A stretch of DNA of 6,888 nucleotides, taken from contig JABWAN010000299.1 in assembly GCA_013361015.1 (NCBI GenBank), forward strand, positions 1 to 6,888, written 5' to 3'. Each line of letters starts with the position of its first letter. Position 1 is the first letter of the stretch. Positions 1 to 6,100 of the stretch are shown here, piece after piece. The notes under the pieces are model-generated. The model saw nothing but the letters and a program-made list of their open reading frames with translations. It ran no database searches and was not told where the DNA came from. The DNA is from Candidatus Zhuqueibacterota bacterium (GTDB lineage Bacteria > Zhuqueibacterota > Zhuqueibacteria > Zhuqueibacterales > Zhuqueibacteraceae). A program made the translations under genes and the position numbers.

Positions 1-690
1 GAAGGCGGATCGGAATTTTCCGTCTTTTTCGAGCTTTCCGGTGAAGAGCCCAGCCAAATTACTTCTGAATCCAACAACTTCTTTGCATGGACGCGCAAAG
101 GCGACCTCGCCGCGCTGCGCGCCGGAAAATTGAGCGAGAGTGAATTTCGCGACCGCTTGCGCTTCGTTCGCCCGCAAGAGCACGACTCCGATATCGAAAT
201 CATGTCGGGCATTTGGGATAAAATCACCGCGGCGCGCAATGGCACTGCGCACGGTCTTTATCTGGAAGATTATGGCGCGATCTTCTTTACGGAAGCGGAT
301 TTGGTGCGCGATTCGGGTTATCCGCTTTGGAAAGAGCGCAAACGCGTTGCGGAAACCGCCCCGGAACCCGTGCGCGCGGAGGCGTATCGTCAAATCGAAG
401 AAGCCTTGCGGGAGGCTCGCTCTGTGGATGCCGCGCGCGAAAAGAGTTGGCAGGAAGAATACAAAAAATTCAAAACGAAAATTGCCGAGACCTTTGCCGA
501 CTACGGCCACACCCTGCGCAACGTCAAACCGGACGATTGGATCGTCGTCACCACGGATTTCCATTATGCCCCGGTGAGCCAGCCGCAAAGTTTGGTTGGT
601 CAAATCAAGAAGCAGCAAATCGATCTCTACAGTTCCGGCAAAATTTCGCGCGAGCAATTGCTGAAATCCGTCTCCTATTTTGAAAACTAA
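1..690 (+). CDS. Hypothetical protein, C-terminal part (gene runs off the left edge)
   Basis: The frame is open from the first base to a TAA at 688-690, giving 229 visible residues with no stop, so the true start lies outside the window. The TTG at 130 is only an internal possibility, and the first Met in frame is deep inside (MSGIWDKI). I do not recognise a named family. The visible part has three sections: a segment with DIEIMSGIWDKI and then GLYLEDYGAIFFTEADL; a long, strongly charged helical stretch rich in Glu, Arg, Lys and Ala that is likely coiled or extended helix; and a hydrophobic strand (DDWIVVTTDF) before a Lys/Gln-rich tail ending in SYFEN. A 'YLEDYGAIF'-type strand followed by a late 'IVV' strand occurs in some uncharacterised exported bacterial proteins, but that is only an impression. 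Its stop overlaps that of the opposite-strand gene. The coding call is sound; the function is unknown. Confidence 0.8.
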   Translation, partial: EGGSEFSVFFELSGEEPSQITSESNNFFAWTRKGDLAALRAGKLSESEFRDRLRFVRPQEHDSDIEIMSGIWDKITAARNGTAHGLYLEDYGAIFFTEADLVRDSGYPLWKERKRVAETAPEPVRAEAYRQIEEALREARSVDAAREKSWQEEYKKFKTKIAETFADYGHTLRNVKPDDWIVVTTDFHYAPVSQPQSLVGQIKKQQIDLYSSGKISREQLLKSVSYFEN

Positions 691-1040
691 TAGGAAGACA
701 TGCGCCAACGCAAATGCGTTTTCTGCTTGATGACGATTTCGGCAATGCCAACTTCGGCCGCGACGCCGTCGACTTCGAGCAGCCAAAATTTCTTCTCTTT
801 CGGGGAAGCTTTGAAGCCCGCTATGCCGGTGACAAAGCGTTTCGTGAAATCCACATATTCCATTTTGAAGAGCCGCTCCAGCAATTCGCGGCCATTGGTA
901 TCCGGCGCGACTTGCAACACGGCCTCGAGGTGATTGCTGGAGTCGGCAATCACGTCAATGCGAACCTCCACCAAGCGCGCGGATTGCGGTGTTGCTGCGA
1001 AGGGTAATGCCAGATAGAAAAGCAGTAGTGCGCGGAACAT
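687..1040 (-). CDS. Small exported DUF4430-like protein
   Basis: The product is 117 residues from the ATG at 1040-1038. It begins with a typical signal peptide: MFRALL, a hydrophobic run to about residue 15, then small residues (FAATPQSA), so it is probably exported. The mature part resembles the DUF4430 / transcobalamin C-terminal-like fold. A strand pair is followed by a helix (RELLERLF, 51-58), a GIAGF segment (72-76), the hallmark tryptophan plus turn FWLLEVDG (85-92, where the family usually has W..yVNG) and a final strand ending in LRW (110-112). In that family the domain is often a ligand-binding or surface module; the ligand here is unknown. I chose this start because it has a good Shine-Dalgarno and creates a clean signal peptide. 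An upstream in-frame ATG at 1073 would add 11 residues before the signal and is unlikely. The gene lies downstream of a terminator with only about 36 bases between, and I see no clear promoter there. The family call is tentative. Confidence 0.75.
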   Translation of the reverse strand: MFRALLLFYLALPFAATPQSARLVEVRIDVIADSSNHLEAVLQVAPDTNGRELLERLFKMEYVDFTKRFVTGIAGFKASPKEKKFWLLEVDGVAAEVGIAEIVIKQKTHLRWRMSSY

Positions 1041-1044
1041 AGAT

Positions 1045-1053
1045 TCCTCTCTC
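1045..1053 (-). promoter_or_regulatory. Ribosome binding site of the DUF4430-like gene
   Basis: On the - strand the bases read GAGAGAGGA, followed by ATCT and the ATG at 1040. This purine-rich Shine-Dalgarno selects that ATG over the in-frame ATG at 1073. Confidence 0.6.
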
Positions 1054-1076
1054 CCAGTGGAAGTGAGACACAAATG

Positions 1077-1116
1077 AAAAAGGGTTGCAGCATCTTGAGA
1101 TGTTGCAACCCTTTTT
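1077..1116 (-). terminator. Strong rho-independent terminator after the tRNA genes
   Basis: The arms 1077-1094 and 1099-1116 form an 18-bp stem around a TTGA tetraloop, with a single G-U wobble and otherwise complete pairing (AAAAAGGGTTGCA... against its complement). The A-run/T-run at both outer edges gives a T tract in either direction. Read leftward it ends transcripts from tRNA-Asp and insulates the DUF4430-like gene. No + strand gene ends nearby, so the - strand role is the useful one. Confidence 0.9.
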
Positions 1117-1124
1117 TCTTGGGG

Positions 1125-1199
1125 CGGGGCCGACGGGACTTGAACCCGCGATCTCCGGCTTGACAGGCCAGCGTGTTAACCAAGCTACACCACGACCCC
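1125..1199 (-). tRNA. tRNA-Asp (anticodon GTC)
   Basis: The - strand folds into a full 75-nt cloverleaf. The acceptor stem pairs GGGGTCG with CGGCCCC (one G-U pair). The D arm is GTGT...ACAC. The anticodon stem CTGGC/GCCGG encloses the loop CTGTCAA, with anticodon GTC at 1164-1162, so the tRNA reads aspartate codons. The T arm is GCGGG-TTCAAGT-CCCGT. The discriminator base is G (1125), as expected for tRNA-Asp. The next bases are CCC, not CCA, so the CCA end must be added after transcription. It lies 64 bases downstream of tRNA-Val and just before the terminator. Confidence 0.97.
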
Positions 1200-1263
1200 G
1201 TTCAATGAAGGAAACAAGAAGAACGATAAAATTTTTGCCCCCTGCCCTCTGCATTTTGTTTAG

Positions 1264-1337
1264 TGGGCGATAGTGGGCTCGAACCACTGACCTCCTGCTT
1301 GTAAGGCAGGCGCTCTGACCAACTGAGCTAATCGCCC
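1264..1337 (-). tRNA. tRNA-Val (anticodon TAC)
   Basis: The - strand folds into a 74-nt cloverleaf. The acceptor stem GGGCGAT/ATCGCCC is perfect. The D arm GCTC...GAGC encloses AGTTGGTCA. The anticodon stem CCTGC/GCAGG encloses CTTACAA, with anticodon TAC at 1303-1301, so the tRNA reads valine codons. The T arm is AGTGG-TTCGAGC-CCACT, and the discriminator is A (1264). CCA is not encoded (the next bases are CTA). It starts 40 bases after the stop of the upstream membrane-protein gene. That gap holds a small hairpin (GGCGA-loop-TCGCC, 1350-1363) without a T tract, and I see no clear separate promoter, so co-transcription with the protein gene is plausible. Confidence 0.97.
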
Positions 1338-1377
1338 CCATGAATCAGAGGCGAGGTGTCGCCCTGAAAAATCTGCG

Positions 1378-1668
1378 CTATTTGCCCAAGCTATCTTTGC
1401 CGTTTGGCGAGGCTTCCGCCGCTTTCTTTTGATACATGATCGCAAACGGAATGATTACGCAATACCCGAGAATCAACAAAATCGGCGCGACCGTGAGCGA
1501 CATGAAGCTATTAGCCGGCGGTTGTGCCAGCGCCACATACCCGAGAATGATAACGAGAATGCCTGCGGCAAAGATCTGATAGTTCAAACTCGTAAACGGC
1601 AAGGCTTCGATTTTCAAACTCGCCTTGCGCGCTTGGCGGCGAAGATCTTTGGTTTTGACTTCTTTCAT
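1378..1668 (-). CDS. Small two-helix membrane protein, DUF3098-like
   Basis: The product is 96 residues. A basic N-terminal section (MKEVKTKDLRRQARKAS) leads to PFTSLNY and a first membrane helix (about 30-48, rich in I, L, G and A, containing ILGYVALA). A short loop (QPPANSFMS) precedes a second helix (about 57-79, with APILLILGY and IIPFAIMY) and a charged tail. The pattern of aromatic-Asn-Tyr, helix with GY, short loop, then helix with P and GY resembles the DUF3098 family of small inner-membrane proteins, whose role is unknown. The positive-inside rule puts both ends in the cytoplasm. The start is set by a Shine-Dalgarno (AAGAAGGA) 4 nt upstream of this ATG. An adjacent ATG at 1671 is also possible. 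A longer form from 1728 is excluded because the promoter lies inside it. The gene heads a leftward unit with the two tRNA genes. Confidence 0.8.
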   Translation of the reverse strand: MKEVKTKDLRRQARKASLKIEALPFTSLNYQIFAAGILVIILGYVALAQPPANSFMSLTVAPILLILGYCVIIPFAIMYQKKAAEASPNGKDSLGK

Positions 1669-1672
1669 CATG

Positions 1673-1680
1673 TCCTTCTT
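1673..1680 (-). promoter_or_regulatory. Ribosome binding site of the DUF3098-like gene
   Basis: The bases read AAGAAGGA on the - strand. The spacer is 4 nt to the ATG at 1668 but only 1 nt to the ATG at 1671, so the second ATG of the pair is the better start. Confidence 0.65.
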
Positions 1681-1695
1681 AAAATTACGGCGGCC

Positions 1696-1724
1696 AATAT
1701 AAGTAACGAGCCCATCTTTGTCAA
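1696..1724 (-). promoter_or_regulatory. Near-consensus sigma70-type promoter
   Basis: On the - strand a perfect -35 box TTGACA (1724-1719) is followed by a 17-nt spacer and a -10 box TATATT (1701-1696), one base from consensus. Transcription would start near 1689, giving a leader of about 20 nt before the ATG at 1668. The site overlaps the region where a longer version of the protein would begin, which supports the short start. It probably drives the membrane-protein gene and, by continuation, tRNA-Val and tRNA-Asp. Confidence 0.8.
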
Positions 1725-1854
1725 CCAAAATATCGGCGGTTTTCGGGCTTCGGGCTTGCTTCTTTGGGCAATTTCACCTAGTTTTTGTCGCCGAAAAATC
1801 TTGTGGCTGCTTTCCATTCACGCAGAAAAATTCCAAACAACACCTCGAGCAATC

Positions 1855-3117
1855 ATGCCTACTTCCTACCACACCATCTTTTCTTTTAGCGCAACCGAGC
1901 CGACGCCGTTGCTTAAAGATTTTGAAACCTTCTGTCATTACGTGGAGCACAACGCGTTCACGTTGGGCAAAGCGAGCGGATTCATCCCCTACAAGCCGCT
2001 CGCCGAATTGAATGAAATGATGACACATCCTCAAATGGGCAACACGCCACGCACGCCGCAGGAATATTATCCACTGCTTCATCTCTTTTACCATTTGGCA
2101 TTGGCGGGCAAACTTTTCCAGAAAGCGCCACACAAGAATCAAACGCGGTTGCAGGTCACGCCGCGTTTGGCCGCGTATCGCGCCTTGACGCCCGCCGAGA
2201 AATATTTTTTCCTGTTGGAGACTTTATGGATGGATTGCTCGTTGGCGGAACTTTCAGGACGACGAGACTCTTTTTCGATCACGTTAAGCTTGCACGCTTT
2301 TCTGGAAAAGATTTGCCGCTTAAAACCCAATGAACCTTGGGATCGGGCTGATCAAAGCTTGGCTTATATCTCGTTCGATATTCCACCTCCCGCGCTGCTC
2401 AGCTTTTCATTCTTTGGCTGGTATCAGTTGGAACGGAACGAAGCTTCTCGCCGGCATGATAGCCTCAAAAGATTTTTCCCGGTCGCGCGCTTGGTTCCAA
2501 CGCAATTGGGGCTCACGCTGGCCAAAATTCTTCTGCAACATCGCCCGCTGGAGGAGTGGAATCTGCCCAATCTCCGCAGCGCGGGTTTTCTGCCGAATAT
2601 GCCGGAAACCCGCGCCATTGCCGCGACAAGCTTTCTCGAACTCTTTCGCCCGCTTTGCGCGAAAGACGAGTTGCGCAACACTCTGCCGAGAGAGATTCCC
2701 CAAACGACGCGCGGCAACTTCATTTTCAAAGTCAGCGTGGCCCCGAAAATTTGGCGCGTGCTCGCGCTTTCCAGCAAGCACACGTTGCACGATTTGCACC
2801 GCATGATTCAGAGTGCGTTTAAGTTTGATGACGACCATCTCTATGCTTTCTACATGGACAACAAGTGGTATTCAGAAAACCGCTTCGAAGACCCACGCGG
2901 CAGCGAAGGCCCGTTTGCGGATGAGGCCGAACTCGGAGAGCTGGGTCTCACTGCCCCACAAACTTTTCTCTATCACTTTGATTTCGGCGACGACTGGCGT
3001 TTCGAGGTGCAGCTTCTCGAAATCAAAACCGATGAGAAGCTGTTAAAGCAGCCTCGCCTCCTCGAAACGCACGGCAAAGCGCCGGAGCAATATCCGAATG
3101 CGGAAAGGGATTGGTGA
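1855..3117 (+). CDS. Plasmid pRiA4b ORF-3-like domain protein with a long N-terminal extension
   Basis: The product is 420 residues from the ATG at 1855. The C-terminal part (about 286-420) matches the PRiA4_ORF3 family (PF07929). It has a FIFKVSVAPKIWRVL strand opening, the helix TLHDLHRMIQSAF (310-322), then KFDDDHLYAF (323-332), a Glu/Asp-rich insert, YHFDFGDDWRF (373-383) and a tail with GKAPEQYP. Proteins with this domain occur on plasmids and near mobile or defence genes; their biochemical role is not settled. Residues 1-285 carry no domain I can name. They look mainly helical, with LTPAEKYFFLLETLW at 111-125 and PTQLGLTLAKILL further on, a layout seen in longer members. The frame stays open back to 1429, but that stretch is antisense to the neighbouring gene and ATG 1855 gives a natural N-terminus. 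The Shine-Dalgarno is weak (GAG 5 nt upstream). I find no convincing promoter in 1729-1854. It is followed after 8 bases by the STAND gene, so the two are probably co-transcribed. Confidence 0.85.
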   Translation: MPTSYHTIFSFSATEPTPLLKDFETFCHYVEHNAFTLGKASGFIPYKPLAELNEMMTHPQMGNTPRTPQEYYPLLHLFYHLALAGKLFQKAPHKNQTRLQVTPRLAAYRALTPAEKYFFLLETLWMDCSLAELSGRRDSFSITLSLHAFLEKICRLKPNEPWDRADQSLAYISFDIPPPALLSFSFFGWYQLERNEASRRHDSLKRFFPVARLVPTQLGLTLAKILLQHRPLEEWNLPNLRSAGFLPNMPETRAIAATSFLELFRPLCAKDELRNTLPREIPQTTRGNFIFKVSVAPKIWRVLALSSKHTLHDLHRMIQSAFKFDDDHLYAFYMDNKWYSENRFEDPRGSEGPFADEAELGELGLTAPQTFLYHFDFGDDWRFEVQLLEIKTDEKLLKQPRLLETHGKAPEQYPNAERDW

Positions 3118-3126
3118 GTGTTTTCA
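3102..3126 (+). promoter_or_regulatory. Stop/start junction with Shine-Dalgarno candidates
   Basis: The stop TGA of the first gene (3115-3117) overlaps a possible GTG start (3114) as GTGA, preceded by the purine run GGAAAGGGA (3102-3110). The next in-frame ATG is at 3126, with GGTGAG (3113-3118) about 7 nt upstream. Either start implies tight translational linkage of the two genes. I prefer ATG 3126, because the conserved domain begins only five residues later. Confidence 0.5.
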
Positions 3127-6100
3127 TGAAGCAAGCCCGCATCTTAAAAATCGTCGTCGCCTCCCCCGGCGACGTGCAAGCCGAACGCGACGCAATACCG
3201 GCGATTGTGGATGAACTGAACAAAGGCATTGCCGAGGAGCGCAGTGTGCGCCTTGAAGTTTATCGTTGGGAGACGGACGCTTATCCTGCCTTTCATCCCC
3301 TCGGGCCGCAAGGCCAGATTGATTCCTGCTTGCGAATTGATGATTGTGACTTGCTCGTCGCTATCTTTGGGAAGCGCTTCGGCACGCCGGTGCTCGATGC
3401 CAATTCCGGCACGGAGCACGAGATTCGGGTTGCGCTCGAGGCCTGTGAAAAGATGGGACGTCCTCAGCTTATGCTCTATTTCAACCAAGCGCCTCATAAC
3501 CCGCAATCACAGCTCGAAAAAGAACAGTGGCAGCAAGTTTTGGATTTCAAACAATCACTTTCGCAAAAAGTGCTGCGGTGGGATTATAACGGCAGGGATG
3601 AATTTCCCAAGCATGTCCGAGAGCATCTCACGAAGTTTATTCGTGGAGACTATTCCGGCCGGCCGTTGGATGAGCTGCTGCAAGCCTACCGCGGTCATCT
3701 CAACCGTCGCGTCAGCACCGTGCGCATCTTCGGCGAGGCGGAGGCCAGGCCGCTGGAAAAAGTTTTTGTCGAGTTGACGCTCACAGAAGCATATGAGCGC
3801 CCCACGGCAAACGCGCAATGGCTCGGCATGATGGACGCGGAACTGCGCCGTCGCCGAGATATTTTTGCGCGCGATGATGAAGCTAGAGAAGGTGACTCGT
3901 CGGAGAAAGAGCGCAAGAAAGAGAAGCGCACTCTCAAACCAGATGAGCTGCTGCGTCGTCGAACGCAAGCGGTCATCGTGGGTGCGCCAGGTTGCGGCAA
4001 AACCACGCTGCTGCGTTATCTCAGCCTGAAGACGCTGCAAGCCGGCAAGCGCTTTCCCGTGTTTCTAGAACTCAAAAGCCTCAGTGAAAAAGCCTTCGAA
4101 GAAGCGGATGGCAATTTGATCGAGCTGTTGTTTGCGAAAGCGATTACGGCTCCACTTGGCTTTTCCCCTGCTGAAACCGAGCGCTGCAAAGCGAATTTCC
4201 TCACTCGCCTCAAAGCCGGTGAAGTGACGATTTTTCTTGATGGCTTGGATGAAGTGGCAGGCGCGAAATTTTTCAACGCGCTGTGCCGCTCCGTCAATGA
4301 CTTCATGGCCTCGGCCTATCGCCACAACGATCTGATCATCTCGACGCGACCGTATGCGCTCCAGCAGCGCTTTGAGGGCTTGCAGGAGATGGAGATTGCC
4401 AGCCTCAATCCGCGCCAGATCGAAGCTTTCTTGCAGCACTATTATGGCGACGACCCAACCACAAAAAAATTACAGCAAGAGCTTCGCCGCCGCCGCGAGT
4501 TGCAAGAGATGGCGCGCGTACCGTTCCTGCTCAACGTCATCGCGTATCTCTATCGCCAACAAGGCGAGATCGTGGGCGAGCGCTTGGAGCTTTATCGCCA
4601 ACTCGTGCAACAGTTCGTCACACAACTTGATCGCGAGAAAAACGTTGAGCGCTTTTATCTGCTGGATCCCGACGGCTCGCTCAAACGTGACTTTCTCAAG
4701 CAATTGGCTTATGACAGACTGTTCGTTGATGAAGTTGAGAAAGACGCCGAGCGCCTGATTATGACCGGCGAGGTCATTGCCGCCAAAGCGCGCGCGTTTT
4801 GCCAAATTCATCTAGCGACGAATCCCCATCTCTTGGCCGCCGACGTGAAAGCCACGCCGCTCTTGCGCGAAATTGGCGCGGATGCCTATGCCTTCAGCCA
4901 CTTGACCCTGCAAGAATACTTGGCCGCCGTCGCCCTCACCGAACAAACCGACTGCGAAATGATTTTCTGCCGCGCCTATTTCAATCCCCCGTTGGCGGAA
5001 ATGGAAGTGCTGCCGATGGCGCTGGGCTTGGTGCGCAGGCCTGATGATTTTTGTGCGGCGCTGGAGGGATTGCCGGAGTCGTTGAACTTCACGAATCTGC
5101 GCTTGCGAGCGCGAGGATTGGCTTATGTGCGCCAGATCAACCCTAGTTATCTTGGCAAGCTTATGGATCGTCTAATTAGTTTTATTGCCGCGTCAAAGCA
5201 CGATGAGAAGTATTATAGCGAACCCGTCAGTAACAGTTTTGCCAAGGCTAGTGGCGGGCCTTTAATCTTCATTACAGATCATTTTTTGACTTTATTAGAA
5301 AGTGAAGATGGCGATGTGCGTATGTATGCGGTCGAGATGCTTGGCAAAATTGGTAGCGAGCGCGTTGTTGAACCTCTTTTGCATGCTTTGAAAGATGATG
5401 ATCACGATGTGCGTTGGTACGTCGCTTTGTCTCTCGGTAAAATTGGTGGTGAGCACATTGTTGACGCTTTGTTGGGGATTTTACAAGATGAAGACGATGA
5501 TTTGCGCAATAGCGCAGTTAATATGCTTGGTGATATCGGCTGTGAGCGCAGCATCGACGCTTTATTGCTGGCCTTGAAAAGTGAAAACTTGCGTGCGAAC
5601 GCAGCAAATGCACTTGGTGAAATTAAAAGCGAACGTGGCGTTGAGGCATTATCTCTGATTTTGAAGGATAAAGATTCGTTTGTGCGCTGCTGCGCGGCTG
5701 AGGCGCTTGGCGAAATCGGAAGTGAGGTTGGGGTTGATAGCCTGATGCTATCATTAAAGGATGAGGATTGGGATGTGCGTCAATGCGCGGCGAAAGCATT
5801 GGGCAAAATCGGTTGTGAGACCAGCGTGGATTCTTTGCTACTGGCTTTACAGGATGAAGATGATAATTTGCGCGGCAGCGCGGCTATAGCTCTTGGCGAA
5901 GTCGGAGATGAACGCGGCGTCGATACTCTGTTGTTGGCTTTGAAGGATAAAGAGCCAGTTGTACGTTGGAACGCGGCTGAGGCGCTAGGCAAAATAGGCA
6001 GCGAGCATAACGTTGACTCTTTATGTCTAGCCTTGAAAGATGAAGATTGGCTAGTACGTAAAATCGCAGCCGAAGCACTCGGCGAAATCGGTTCTGAGAA

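Noticed and set aside
130..690. A complete gene starting at TTG 130
   Set aside because: The same frame is open with plausible protein sequence back to base 1, so a gene cut by the window edge is more likely.
1125..1337. tRNA 3' ends as an attachment site for an island carrying the STAND operon
   Set aside because: The 3' ends of both tRNAs face away from the operon, no integrase gene is present, and I find no copy of either tRNA end in the right flank.
1085..1445. Short open frames on both strands over the tRNA genes, with peptides such as TGLEPAISG and SSVGQSACL
   Set aside because: These are well-known false proteins produced by translating tRNA genes; the cloverleafs explain the sequence.
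1744..1757. Tandem CGGGCTT pair in the divergent intergenic region as an operator
   Set aside because: Two 7-base copies are too little to support a regulator site, and no matching site lies near either start.
1429..1854. Upstream extension of the PRiA4_ORF3-domain gene, open in frame back to 1429
   Set aside because: It runs antisense through the small membrane-protein gene and across its promoter, its peptide looks like a shadow translation, and ATG 1855 gives a natural N-terminus.
3555..4040. Antisense open frame inside the NACHT coding region
   Set aside because: It is opposite a strongly supported domain, shows no recognisable motif and has no ribosome site; it is a shadow frame.
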